A program made the position numbers and the translations under genes. The notes beneath the pieces were generated by a model, which did not search any database, was not told the DNA's origin, and worked only from the letters and a program-made list of their open reading frames with translations. This document shows positions 1-7,159 of a DNA stretch of 16,394 bases, one piece after another (within the stretch, counting starts at the first letter, position 1; every line of letters starts with the position of its first letter). Origin of the DNA: CAYXOX01 sp964466745 (GTDB taxonomy: Bacteria; Pseudomonadota; Alphaproteobacteria; Rhodobacterales; Rhodobacteraceae); the NCBI GenBank assembly GCA_964466745.1, contig CAYXOX010000057.1, forward strand, positions 1 to 16,394. Direction: 5' to 3'.

Positions 1-878
1 ACGGGCGCCGGCCGCAGTGCAAGCGAAACGAGCCGCGCCCGCGCGGGGTTGGGAGGCTCCGCCGCGTGCCAGCGCTCCACGTCCCGCGGAGAAACCCCCA
101 GCGCCGAGGCGAGCGCCGCGAAGCGGAACTGCGGGTGATCCTCGGCATCGAGCGCGGCTCCGAGCGATCGCCACACCGGCTCAGGCAGATCGAAGTCGAA
201 CCCGGGCAGCACCACGGCACCCCGGGGCAGCCGCGCCACCGCCTCCATGAAAAGACGCGTCGCGCCGCGCGATCCGGTGGAGCCGGCCACGATCACCGGG
301 TGCAATGGCGGCGCCGCTGCCCAGGCCCGCGCGATGCTCTCCGCGGCGGCCCGCTGGCGCGCCTCGGGCAGGGGCGCCGCGCCGGGCGCGAAAAAGGGCG
401 CGACGATCTCCAGGAAGGCACGGGTGCGATCGTAGTAGGCCGAGTGCTCTGCCACGCTCAGACCCGCCACCGCCTCGGGCGGAACGCCCTCGCCGTGCAT
501 CTCGTCGAGCAGGGCGCCGAGGCTGCGCGCGAGCTCGAACCGCGCGCTCACGGGCGCCAGAGAAGGCTCCCGCTCGAGCAGCCCGGCCACCAGCTGCGCA
601 AGTTCAAGGTCGCGTCGCAGGGGCGGCGCCGGCGGCGGCAGCCGGGCGGCGAACGCGCCGGTGCCCAGCTCGGCCACGAGGCGCACCCGCGGCAGCAGCC
701 GGGCGCCGCTCTCGGCGAGCAGCGTCATCAGCCGCCGCTGCATCCTGCGGGTGTTCACCCAGATCTCCACCGCGGCGAGCTCCTCGGGCGCGGCGCCGTG
801 GCGCTCGAGCAAACCGGCGGCGAAGGCCCGGGGGAAATCCACGCCGGGCGGCAATCCGTAGAGGCTCGGGTCAGTCAT
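1..878 (-). CDS. addB: Double-strand break repair protein AddB, N-terminal part (runs off window)
   Basis: This is the helicase-like/nuclease subunit of the AddAB complex, which processes double-strand breaks for RecA-dependent recombination. The ATG is at 878-876 and the frame stays open for 292 codons to the window edge, so only the amino-terminal part is present. The protein opens MTDPSLYGLPPGVDFPRAF, a start typical of alphaproteobacterial AddB. A motif resembling the degenerate nucleotide-binding region follows (VNTRRMQRRLM, about residues 41-51), then a stretch with VIVAGSTGSRGATRLFMEAV (about residues 195-214), also characteristic of the family. The start overlaps the stop of the preceding murU by eight bases (ATGACTGA), suggesting translational coupling in the tsaE-amgK-murU-addB run. 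The C-terminal nuclease domain, its iron-sulfur cysteines and the expected addA partner lie beyond position 1 and cannot be judged. Confidence 0.85.
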   Translation of the reverse strand, partial: MTDPSLYGLPPGVDFPRAFAAGLLERHGAAPEELAAVEIWVNTRRMQRRLMTLLAESGARLLPRVRLVAELGTGAFAARLPPPAPPLRRDLELAQLVAGLLEREPSLAPVSARFELARSLGALLDEMHGEGVPPEAVAGLSVAEHSAYYDRTRAFLEIVAPFFAPGAAPLPEARQRAAAESIARAWAAAPPLHPVIVAGSTGSRGATRLFMEAVARLPRGAVVLPGFDFDLPEPVWRSLGAALDAEDHPQFRFAALASALGVSPRDVERWHAAEPPNPARARLVSLALRPAP

Positions 879-1569
879 CCGGCCCAGCTTCCAGCATGGC
901 CTCGGCCGCGGCAAGCCCCGCGGGGTGCCCGGTATCGGCCCACGCCCCGGGATAGACCGCGCCGTAAAGCCGCCCACGGGCCGCAAGCGCGTCCCACGCG
1001 AGGTTGAGCGAGAAGGGTCCGGGCCCGAATCCCTCCACCGCCTCCGGATCGATGATCTGCGCCCCGGTGTAGACGAGCGGGCCGCCGCGGCTCAGCCGGC
1101 CGGCGGTATCGATCGAGAAGTCGCCCGCGCCACGGTGGCCGTGCGCGGCTCCGGGCGGCACGAGCAGCAAAAGCGCGCCCATCTCGCGCGGGTGCCATGC
1201 CGCGCCGAGGAGCGGCAGCGGCGGAGGGCCGCGCCAGAGCCCGTCGGGGTTGAGCGTGGCAGCCGGCCCCGCCGGGAGCAGCCCGCGCACGGCCCGCAGC
1301 CCGCCCCCGGTTTCCAGCACCCGCGGATACTCGTGCGCCACCGTCACCCCCGCCTCGCCGTGCAGATGCGCCGCGATCATCTCGGCGCGGTAGTGCGCGT
1401 TCACCACGATGCGCTCCGGCGCGATGGCCCGCGCCTCGGCCAGCGCGCGGGAAAGGAGGCTTCGGCCCGCCAGCTCGAAGAGCGGCTTGGGCCGCAGCCG
1501 CCCCGCGGCCCCCATGCGCGTGCCGAAACCGGCCGCGAAGATCATCACCGCGCGGGGGAGATCGGGCAT
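871..1569 (-). CDS. murU: N-acetylmuramate alpha-1-phosphate uridylyltransferase (MurU-type nucleotidyltransferase)
   Basis: A 232-residue NTP transferase expected to turn MurNAc-1-phosphate plus UTP into UDP-MurNAc in the cytoplasm, the last step of the peptidoglycan recycling bypass. The nucleotide-binding signature GFGTRM (residues 14-19) is followed after the usual spacing by RPKPL (26-30). LETGGGL (85-91) and NPDGLW (107-112) fit the base-binding and metal-binding Asp regions, and WADTGHP (210-216) is the C-terminal family motif. The length is normal for MurU. The sequence between GTRM and RPKPL (GAAGRL) departs from the common RPLTD type. The ATG lies inside the end of amgK (25-base overlap), and the stop overlaps the addB start by eight bases. 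Pairing with amgK supports MurU over a generic sugar-phosphate nucleotidyltransferase, but substrate specificity is inferred. Confidence 0.85.
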   Translation of the reverse strand: MPDLPRAVMIFAAGFGTRMGAAGRLRPKPLFELAGRSLLSRALAEARAIAPERIVVNAHYRAEMIAAHLHGEAGVTVAHEYPRVLETGGGLRAVRGLLPAGPAATLNPDGLWRGPPPLPLLGAAWHPREMGALLLLVPPGAAHGHRGAGDFSIDTAGRLSRGGPLVYTGAQIIDPEAVEGFGPGPFSLNLAWDALAARGRLYGAVYPGAWADTGHPAGLAAAEAMLEAGPDD

Positions 1570-2585
1570 CGCTTCTCGAACCGTTCAAGCAGGGCCGGGC
1601 CGGGCGGCGGCAGGCAGGCCAGCGGCGCGCGCAGCGCCGCAAGGCCGGGATGGGCGAGCCCCGCCTGCAGATGGCCCCACACGCGCGGCATGAAGGCAAG
1701 GTAGCGCGCCCGCCCGTCGCGCAGGCACAGCCGGGCGAAAACGCCAAGGATGCGCAGGTTGCGCTGCACCGAAAGCAGAGACGATTCCAGCATGAATCGC
1801 TCCTCGTCCGCGCCGGTGGCGGCGATGTAGCGCGCCGTCATCGTCCGCGCGAGCGCCGGCCGGATGTCGCGCCGCGCGTCGGTCAGCAGCGAAACGAGAT
1901 CGTAGGCCGGATGGCCGCCGAAGGCGTCCTGGAAATCGAGGAGGCCGGCCCGCGCCACCCCGCGCCGCGCCGGCAGCCAGACGAGATTCGCGGCGTGATA
2001 GTCTCTATGTGCAAGTGTCCGCGGGGCCTCGTCGAGGGGCGAGAGCGCGGCCGTGAAGGCTTCGATGAAGCCCGCGCGCGCCGCGGCGTCGTGCGCTGCT
2101 GCCGCGGCGAGGTACCAGTCGAACGCCGGACCGGTGGCTGCCGCAAGATCGGCCGCGGCCGGGGCGCTGGCCCAGGCCGGGGCCGGTTCCGCGTGGAGGC
2201 GGACGAGAACGTCGATCGCGGTTGAATAGAGCCTTTCTTCACGCGCGGTATCGCCGTTGGCCAGCGTCGAGAAGAGCCCGTCGCCGAAGTCTTCCAGCAG
2301 CAGGAGGCCGAGGCGCGTGTCCTGCGCGAGGATGCGGGGCGCCGAGAGCCCCAGTCCGCGCAGGTGCGCCGCGACCGTGACGAACCGCTCGGTCGAGGCG
2401 GCTGCGCCCGGTGCGTCCAGCATCAGGATCGCACTCTCGCCACGGGCGGAAAGCCGCAGGTAGCGGCGTTGCGAGGCATCGCCGGCGAGCGGCACGGCAC
2501 CTTCCGCCGGCCACCCCGCCGCCGCGAGGAAGCCGAGGGCGGCGTCGGGCAGGGCCGCCGGCAACGGGGGGGCCGCGTCAGCCAA
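1545..2585 (-). CDS. amgK: N-acetylmuramate/N-acetylglucosamine anomeric kinase (AmgK-type phosphotransferase)
   Basis: An aminoglycoside-phosphotransferase-fold kinase that phosphorylates the anomeric hydroxyl of MurNAc (and GlcNAc), feeding MurU. Visible motifs are GDAS (35-38) with SQRRYLRL, the catalytic loop HRDYHAANLVW (193-203; H193, D195, N200) and the metal-binding DFQDAFGG (217-224) followed by PAYDL, all normal for AmgK. I start the gene at TTG 2585-2583, giving 346 residues. No ATG occurs in frame before the conserved core, and this TTG overlaps the tsaE stop in the same eight-base manner as addB on murU. A second TTG at 2564-2562 is the alternative. The frame stays open much further upstream, but that translation is arginine-rich and is the shadow of tsaE. 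The 3' end overlaps murU by 25 bases. Family assignment is strong; the exact start is less certain. Confidence 0.85.
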   Translation of the reverse strand: MADAAPPLPAALPDAALGFLAAAGWPAEGAVPLAGDASQRRYLRLSARGESAILMLDAPGAAASTERFVTVAAHLRGLGLSAPRILAQDTRLGLLLLEDFGDGLFSTLANGDTAREERLYSTAIDVLVRLHAEPAPAWASAPAAADLAAATGPAFDWYLAAAAAHDAAARAGFIEAFTAALSPLDEAPRTLAHRDYHAANLVWLPARRGVARAGLLDFQDAFGGHPAYDLVSLLTDARRDIRPALARTMTARYIAATGADEERFMLESSLLSVQRNLRILGVFARLCLRDGRARYLAFMPRVWGHLQAGLAHPGLAALRAPLACLPPPGPALLERFEKRCPISPAR

Positions 2586-3051
2586 GCAGGCCGCCGATCC
2601 GGCGCGCCCATTCCGGCGGCGCCTCGATGTTGAGACTGCGTCCCTCCACGCCGGGAAGGTGATCGAAGTGCAGACGCAGCGCCCCGGGCGGAGCGAGCGG
2701 GCCGAGCCTTTCCGGCCACTCCACGAGGCAGATCGCGGTCTCGAACGCCTCGGCGAGGCCCAGCTCCTCGGCCTCCTCCGGGCCGGTGATCCGGTAGAGA
2801 TCGGCGTGCCAGAGCGGCCCGCTGCCGGTGTCGTAGGTCTGCACGAGGGTGAAGGTGGGGGAGGGGATGTCCTCCGGTTCGAGCAGGAGGGGCGCGATGA
2901 TGCCGCGGGCGAAATGGCTCTTGCCCGCACCGAGCGGGCCATCGAGCAGGACGGTATCGCCCCGCGCGAGGAGGGGCGCGAGCGCCCCGGCCAGGGCCGT
3001 GGTGTCCTCGGGCGTGGTGAGGGTGCGTGTGCTGCGCGAGATGGTCGTCAT
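2578..3051 (-). CDS. tsaE: tRNA t6A37 threonylcarbamoyladenosine biosynthesis ATPase TsaE
   Basis: A small P-loop ATPase that, with TsaB and TsaD, transfers the threonylcarbamoyl group to A37 of ANN-decoding tRNAs. The 157-residue protein has the Walker A GPLGAGKS (38-45), the family motif SPTFTLV (64-70), WHADLYR (81-87) and EWPE (111-114), in the usual order and at family length. I chose ATG 3051 because the protein then begins MTTISRSTRTLTTPEDT, close to usual TsaE starts. An ATG at 3063 and a TTG at 3087 are also in frame, and none has a strong Shine-Dalgarno sequence. The gene follows the PAS-domain gene by 100 bases, and that leader carries a run of ten C on the coding strand. The stop overlaps the start of amgK. 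Confidence 0.93.
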   Translation of the reverse strand: MTTISRSTRTLTTPEDTTALAGALAPLLARGDTVLLDGPLGAGKSHFARGIIAPLLLEPEDIPSPTFTLVQTYDTGSGPLWHADLYRITGPEEAEELGLAEAFETAICLVEWPERLGPLAPPGALRLHFDHLPGVEGRSLNIEAPPEWARRIGGLLG

Positions 3052-3106
3052 CCCGCCGAGCATGGCCCGCGCCCCCGCATGCCGCAAGGCCGTGCGGGAA
3101 CGGCGC

Positions 3107-3116
3107 GGGGGGGGGG
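3107..3116. repeat. Ten-base homopolymer G tract (C on the sense strand) in the tsaE leader
   Basis: Ten consecutive G residues on the plus strand lie between the end of the PAS-domain gene and tsaE, 55 bases before the chosen tsaE ATG. A short inverted repeat (GCCGT at 3089-3093, ACGGC at 3100-3104) sits between the tract and tsaE. Tracts of this length are prone to slippage in replication and in sequencing. It is outside both coding regions as called, so length changes would alter leader spacing and not a reading frame. Confidence 0.9.
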
Positions 3117-3151
3117 CCGCCGGGGCCGATGACGACGCGCCTCGGCGGGCG

Positions 3152-4915
3152 TCAGGGCTCGCCGGGCAGGAGCACCTCGCCGGAGATCACGCCCCGCACG
3201 GCCTGCCGCCGGGCGGCGGGTCTGTCGCCGGCAGGCGCGCCCGCGGGCACACGGGAAGGCTCCGCGATGCGCTCGGCAGCCTCCGCGGGCGCCGGTGCCG
3301 GGGCATGGCGGGCGGCGGCGCCTGCCCCGGCCTGTGGCGCGGCGCGATGCGCCGGGGCGGAGAGCGGCATGAAGGCCACGAGCGTGCCGCCGCCCGAGAG
3401 CGGGGTGAGCCTGCAGGGGAGCGTCCGGCCGTCGGCGAGGTTCACCGCGCCGCTCCATTCCCGCCGCCCCGGTGCGGCGGCGAGCACGCGGCGGATCTCT
3501 GTCCAATCCATTGCCGGGTCGGCGACGGCCTGCCACTGGCGCAGCGTGTCGATCACGGTCAGATCGATGAAGCTGGTGGAAGGGTCTGTGCCCCAGAGCG
3601 AAACATAGGCCGCGTTCGCGGTGGTGACGGTGCCGCCCGGGGAAACGACGAGCAGCGCTTGGGGCTGGGCGTCGAGCACCGCCTTGTAGAGATCGCCCTG
3701 GGCTCGGAAGCGCCGCGTCAGAAGGAGTTCGGCAGAGACGTCTTCCAGGAGCAAGGCCAGCGCCCCGTCGGGGTGGGGCCGGCCGGTGACGCGGAAGGTC
3801 TGCCCCGTGGGCAGGCTCCAGTCTTCCCGGTAGCCGTTGCCCGAGGCGGAGGCCTCGAGCGCCGCGATCTGCGCGCGCCAGCCCGAGTAATCCTTCGGCT
3901 CCGGGATCATCCGGTTTTCGCGCATCCGGTCGAGCACCATGTGCAGCGTCGGGCGCCCGGCGAGAAATTCCGCCGGCAGGCCGGTGAGATCCGCCAGCGC
4001 GGGGTTGAAGAGCGCGAGCCTGCGCGCGCGGTCGAAGATCATCAGCCCGGTGGAGAGCGAGGCGAAGGTCTTCGAGAGCGTCTGCACGAAATTGCGCTGG
4101 GCGATCTCGGCGCGCACCGCCTCGTCGGCCGGGACGGCGAAATGCAGGGTCTCGCTGCCGCGCGCCGTCGTCGTCGTCTCGAACCACCGGGGGGCACCGG
4201 ATGGCGGACGCACCGCCATGCGGCGGCGCAGGCCGCCCTCGGGCACCGGGCCCCGCGCCACGTCCTCGAAGAGATGCCGGGGCGGCCAGGTTTCGGGGGC
4301 ATCGCGCGGAGCGATTTCCGCCGCCAGATCGAGGTAGGCGGCGTTGGCCCAGCGGATGCGCCCGTCCGCGTCCTGCGACCACACGAGGCAGGGGGAGTCC
4401 TCGGCCACCGCGCGCAGCAGCGAAAGCTCGTCTTCCATGGCGGCCCTCACCAGCCTGTCGGACCGGTCGGGCTCGGGGTGCTCGGCCTCGGTGAGCGTGA
4501 GCCGCACGAGCCCCAGCGAGGCAGCGACCTCCAGCCGCCCGCTCCCGGGATCGGCCGCGTCGAGGGCGAAGCCGTCTTCCGTTGCCAGCCCCGCAAGGCG
4601 GGCCGAAAGGCCGGGGAATCGCCGCTCGAGCGCGGGGACGAGCGCATCCCAGGGATCGTCGCGCAGGGAGTCCATCGCCTCGAGGTACCGTTCGGCCTCC
4701 GGGCTGGCGTCGAGAAGACGCCGCCCCTCGAAAAGGAACACCGAGCGTTCGGCGGCCTGCATGCGCGCCTGCCGCCGCCGCCGCTCGCGCAGGGCCGCGG
4801 CCTGGGCCATCAGGAGAAGCAGCGCCATCGCGAGTGCGGCGGCCAGCGCCGCGCCAAGCAGGAGTTGCTGGGCCTCGGGCAGGCGGTCGGAAAGGCTGGA
4901 GATGAACGGGCCCAT
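3152..4915 (-). CDS. Membrane-anchored multi-PAS protein, DivL-like but lacking histidine kinase domains
   Basis: A 587-residue protein with a short N-terminus, one transmembrane helix (about residues 17-40) and a basic RERRRRQAR stretch, so the bulk should face the cytoplasm. Four PAS-like segments can be read at about 60-145, 165-265, 283-397 and 410-518. The third is the clearest, with GLMIFDRARRLALFNPAL (290-307) and DLTGLPAEFLAGRPTL (309-324), a pattern I associate with DivL, the atypical sensor of the CckA-ChpT-CtrA pathway. No HisKA or HATPase motifs follow. The protein ends in an Ala/Pro-rich low-complexity tail (520-587). From memory, Caulobacter divL also sits directly before tsaE, which supports orthology. 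ATG 4915 has no clear Shine-Dalgarno and lies 24 bases after a perfect CtrA-type box. The PAS architecture is secure; the DivL role is inference. Confidence 0.8.
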   Translation of the reverse strand: MGPFISSLSDRLPEAQQLLLGAALAAALAMALLLLMAQAAALRERRRRQARMQAAERSVFLFEGRRLLDASPEAERYLEAMDSLRDDPWDALVPALERRFPGLSARLAGLATEDGFALDAADPGSGRLEVAASLGLVRLTLTEAEHPEPDRSDRLVRAAMEDELSLLRAVAEDSPCLVWSQDADGRIRWANAAYLDLAAEIAPRDAPETWPPRHLFEDVARGPVPEGGLRRRMAVRPPSGAPRWFETTTTARGSETLHFAVPADEAVRAEIAQRNFVQTLSKTFASLSTGLMIFDRARRLALFNPALADLTGLPAEFLAGRPTLHMVLDRMRENRMIPEPKDYSGWRAQIAALEASASGNGYREDWSLPTGQTFRVTGRPHPDGALALLLEDVSAELLLTRRFRAQGDLYKAVLDAQPQALLVVSPGGTVTTANAAYVSLWGTDPSTSFIDLTVIDTLRQWQAVADPAMDWTEIRRVLAAAPGRREWSGAVNLADGRTLPCRLTPLSGGGTLVAFMPLSAPAHRAAPQAGAGAAARHAPAPAPAEAAERIAEPSRVPAGAPAGDRPAARRQAVRGVISGEVLLPGEP

Positions 4916-4939
4916 GGGCCGAGCTATCGGGCAACAAGG

Positions 4940-4954
4940 TTAATCGCCGGTTAA
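4940..4954. promoter_or_regulatory. Perfect CtrA-type binding site (TTAA-N7-TTAA) before the PAS/DivL-like gene
   Basis: The sequence TTAATCGCCGGTTAA matches the full CtrA consensus TTAA-N7-TTAA exactly and lies in the 62-base gap between the regB stop and the PAS gene. Assuming about 67% G+C, the eight fixed A/T positions would match by chance only about once in two million positions. Further downstream on the minus strand, GATAGC at 4928-4923 could act as a -10, which would put transcription start almost at the ATG (a leaderless or very short leader). CtrA control is inferred from the site; no CtrA gene is in the window. Confidence 0.7.
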
Positions 4955-4977
4955 GGGAAGCCGGGCAGCGCGCGGCC

Positions 4978-6375
4978 CTACACCTCGATGCGCCGGTTTT
5001 CGCCCAGCGCCACACTCCGGTCGAGCGCGCCCGCCTCGATCTCGCCGCGCGGCCAGACGACCTCGACGATGGCGCCGCTCTTGGGCTCTCCGGGCACCCG
5101 CTCCCTGAACGGGTCGGTCCCGTTGGCGAAATCGAGCCGCGCGCCCGCGCGCTCCAGCAGCGTCTTGGCGATGAAGAGCCCCAGCCCCATGCCCTCGTAT
5201 TCGGGCCTTTCGGCGCTGGCCTGTTGCGCCCGCCGCTGCCGCACGAAGGGGTCGCCGATGCGGCCCAGCACCTGTTGCGAAAAGCCGCGCCCGTCGTCGG
5301 AGATGCGCACGGAGATGGCGCTTTTCGTCCAACGCATCTCAACCCACACGGCGCTCTCGGCGAAATCGACGGCGTTCTGCACGAGGTTGCGCAGGCCGTG
5401 GATGATCTCCGGGCGGCGGAACACCACAGGCTGGCGGGTGTCGCCCCCGCTGCCCGGCGCGATGTCGAAATGGATGAGCTTGCCGCGGTCCACATGAGGC
5501 TCGGCCGCCTCCCGCACGACGGTTTCGAGCGGCGCGCGCTGCAGGTGCAGATCGTCCTTCCCGGCCCGGCCCATGGAGCGCAGGATGTCGCGGCAGCGGT
5601 CGGCCTGGTCGCGGATCAGCTCGGCATCCTCGCGCAGCTCCGGCCTGTCGTCGAGCTCGTCCATCAGCTCGGAACTCACGAGCTTGATGGTGGCGAGCGG
5701 CGTGCCCAGCTCGTGGGCGGCCGCGGCCACCACCCCGCCGAGATCGGTGAGCTTCTGTTCGCGCGCCAGCGCCATCTGCGTGGCGAGCAGCGCGTCGGCC
5801 ATGGAGTGCATCTCGGAGGTGACCCGCCGGGCATACACCGCGAGGAACACCACGCCGATCACGATGGCCACCCAGAAGCCGAAGAGAAAGAGATCGGGGA
5901 TGCGCAGGATGAACCCGTCGGCGGTGCGCAGCGGGATGTGAAACGGCCCGATGAGCGTGACGGCAACGATGGCCGTCGCCCCGAGCAGAACGGTCGAACG
6001 CAGGTTGAGCACGGTGGCCGAGATCGTGACCGGCGCGAGGATCAGCAGCGCGAAGGGGTTGGAGAGCCCTCCGGTGAGATAGAGCAGGAAGCTCAGCTGA
6101 AGCACGTCGAAGAAGAGCATCAGCACGGTTTCGGGCTCGGAAAGGCGCTTGCTCTCGGGGTAGACGAACACCGCGATGAGATTGCCGATCACCGCGGCCC
6201 CGATGGCAAGGTAGGCGAGCCCGATCTCGATCTGCAGCCCGTAGTAACGCTGGGCCACCGTGAGCGCCACGATCTGCCCGGCGATGGCGAACCAGCGCAG
6301 CACCACCAGCGTGCGCAGCCGAATCCAGTTGGAGCGGCCCTGGCCGCCGAAAAGGCCCAGCCGCGCTTCGGCCAT
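4978..6375 (-). CDS. regB: Redox sensor histidine kinase RegB/PrrB
   Basis: The membrane sensor kinase of the RegB-RegA system, which controls photosynthesis, carbon and nitrogen fixation, respiration and other redox-dependent genes. Its 465 residues begin with about six transmembrane helices (roughly 24-180). The quinone-interacting loop GGLSNPF (102-108) lies between helices. The H-box AAAAHELGTPLATIKL carries the phosphorylated H221, and the redox-active cysteine is present as C261 in DQADRCRDIL. The N-box LRNLVQNAVDFA (328-339), DDGRGF (360-365) and GMGLGLFIAK (395-404) complete a functional kinase. The ATG at 6375 follows GGTGAG. The gene is divergent from senC-regA across 94 bases, the standard Rhodobacter arrangement. 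It is followed after 62 bases by the PAS-domain gene, which probably has its own promoter. Confidence 0.95.
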   Translation of the reverse strand: MAEARLGLFGGQGRSNWIRLRTLVVLRWFAIAGQIVALTVAQRYYGLQIEIGLAYLAIGAAVIGNLIAVFVYPESKRLSEPETVLMLFFDVLQLSFLLYLTGGLSNPFALLILAPVTISATVLNLRSTVLLGATAIVAVTLIGPFHIPLRTADGFILRIPDLFLFGFWVAIVIGVVFLAVYARRVTSEMHSMADALLATQMALAREQKLTDLGGVVAAAAHELGTPLATIKLVSSELMDELDDRPELREDAELIRDQADRCRDILRSMGRAGKDDLHLQRAPLETVVREAAEPHVDRGKLIHFDIAPGSGGDTRQPVVFRRPEIIHGLRNLVQNAVDFAESAVWVEMRWTKSAISVRISDDGRGFSQQVLGRIGDPFVRQRRAQQASAERPEYEGMGLGLFIAKTLLERAGARLDFANGTDPFRERVPGEPKSGAIVEVVWPRGEIEAGALDRSVALGENRRIEV

Positions 6376-6469
6376 GGCTCACCCGCCCGTGATTGCGTCA
6401 GACTGCAGCATTGTTATGCGCGGCTCCGGGGAGGATCAACGCGGCGAGCCGTATCAGCGAGGAAGCCCC
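6376..6469. promoter_or_regulatory. Divergent control region between regB and senC-regA
   Basis: This 94-base gap must hold promoters for both directions. On the minus strand, TTGATC (6439-6434) and CATAAC (6418-6413), 15 bases apart, are a possible regB promoter. On the plus strand, TTGCGT (6393-6398) and TATGCG (6415-6420), 16 bases apart, are a weak senC candidate that would overlap it. RegA is known to control its own locus in Rhodobacter, but I cannot point to a convincing RegA site here. The senC ribosome binding site GAGGAAG (6460-6466) lies at the right end. Confidence 0.45.
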
Positions 6470-7090
6470 ATGCCGAAATTCTGGATCATCGCCGTCGCCG
6501 GGGGCGCGCTGGCGCTGGTGGCCGGGTTCGGGGCCCAGATGCTTCTTGCTCCCGAGCCCGACAGGTTCGCCCAGTGCCGCACGTCGCAGGTGGCGGGCGG
6601 CGATATCGGCGGGCCGTTCGAGCTTGTCTCGGAAACCGGCGAGACGGTCACCGAGGCCGAGGTGCTTAACGAGCCGGCGCTGATCTACTTCGGCTACACC
6701 TTCTGCCCGGATGTCTGCCCGCTCGACGCGATGCGCAACGCGCTGGCCGTGGAGGAGCTGGAGGATCGGGGCTACCGGGTGAAACCCGTCTTCATCTCCA
6801 TCGATCCGCAGCGCGACACACCCGAGGTGGTCGCGCAGTTCACCGACAATTTCCACGAGCGGATGATCGGGCTCACCGGAACGCCCGAGCAGGTGCGCGC
6901 CGCCTCGCAGGCCTACCGCACCTTCTACCAGGCCCAGCCGGCCGAGGAGGACGACCCGTTCTACCTCGTCGATCACACGACGCTCACCTATTTCACCCTG
7001 CCCGGGATCGGCTTCGTGGATTTCTTTCGACGCGACGACACGCCCGAGACGATCGCCGAGCGCGTGGCCTGTTTCATCGACGCCTCCTGA
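6470..7090 (+). CDS. senC: SenC/PrrC, SCO1-type copper chaperone and thiol-redox protein
   Basis: A 206-residue membrane-tethered periplasmic thioredoxin-fold protein of the SCO1/SenC family, needed for copper insertion into cytochrome oxidase and implicated in redox signalling to RegB. An N-terminal hydrophobic anchor (about residues 5-25) precedes the domain. The copper ligands are visible as FCPDVCP (C79 and C83) and H169 in LVDHTT. ISIDPQRDTPE (109-119) is the usual family motif. I start at ATG 6470, preceded by GAGGAAG four bases away. The frame is open upstream, but that extension reads back through the divergent region and regB. The gene is followed by regA after 69 bases, matching the regB<>senC-regA order of Rhodobacter. 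Two extra cysteines (C36, C201) are present, of unknown meaning. Confidence 0.94.
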   Translation: MPKFWIIAVAGGALALVAGFGAQMLLAPEPDRFAQCRTSQVAGGDIGGPFELVSETGETVTEAEVLNEPALIYFGYTFCPDVCPLDAMRNALAVEELEDRGYRVKPVFISIDPQRDTPEVVAQFTDNFHERMIGLTGTPEQVRAASQAYRTFYQAQPAEEDDPFYLVDHTTLTYFTLPGIGFVDFFRRDDTPETIAERVACFIDAS

Positions 7091-7095
7091 GCGGT

Positions 7096-7124
7096 TTGAC
7101 GCAGGTGATCCGATACGCTTAGTG
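7096..7124 (+). promoter_or_regulatory. Possible internal promoter ahead of regA
   Basis: TTGACG at 7096-7101 is five of six to the -35 consensus, and TTAGTG lies 17 bases further on at 7119-7124, a poor -10. Transcription would start near 7131. A regA-proximal promoter would let the regulator be made separately from senC, but the weak -10 makes this tentative. The ribosome binding site GAGAGGA (7147-7153) follows. Confidence 0.35.
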
Positions 7125-7159
7125 TCTCGTAAACCTGACAATAAGCGAGAGGATAGAGC

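Noticed and set aside
17..1007. Open frames on the plus strand across addB and murU
   Set aside because: Low-complexity Arg/Pro/Ala translations antisense to recognisable genes; no start context or motif support.
871..1569. murU as a degenerate enzyme because its GTRM-to-RPKPL segment looks unusual
   Set aside because: The spacing equals that of normal family members and the metal-binding and C-terminal motifs are present; it is sequence divergence only.
2849..5495. Very long open frames overlapping the PAS gene and regB (701 residues on plus, 815 on minus)
   Set aside because: Their translations are Arg/Ala/Gly-rich without family motifs, and they cover genes with clear PAS, kinase and P-loop motifs. 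They are GC-rich shadow frames.
6376..6469. RegA or Fnr binding site in the regB-senC divergent region
   Set aside because: No TTGAT-N4-ATCAA, and no convincing RegA consensus could be picked out by eye; the RegA consensus is too loose to claim.
6260..6469. Longer senC start upstream of ATG 6470
   Set aside because: The extension reads antisense through the regB start, whereas ATG 6470 has a good GAGGAAG site and leads directly into the membrane anchor.
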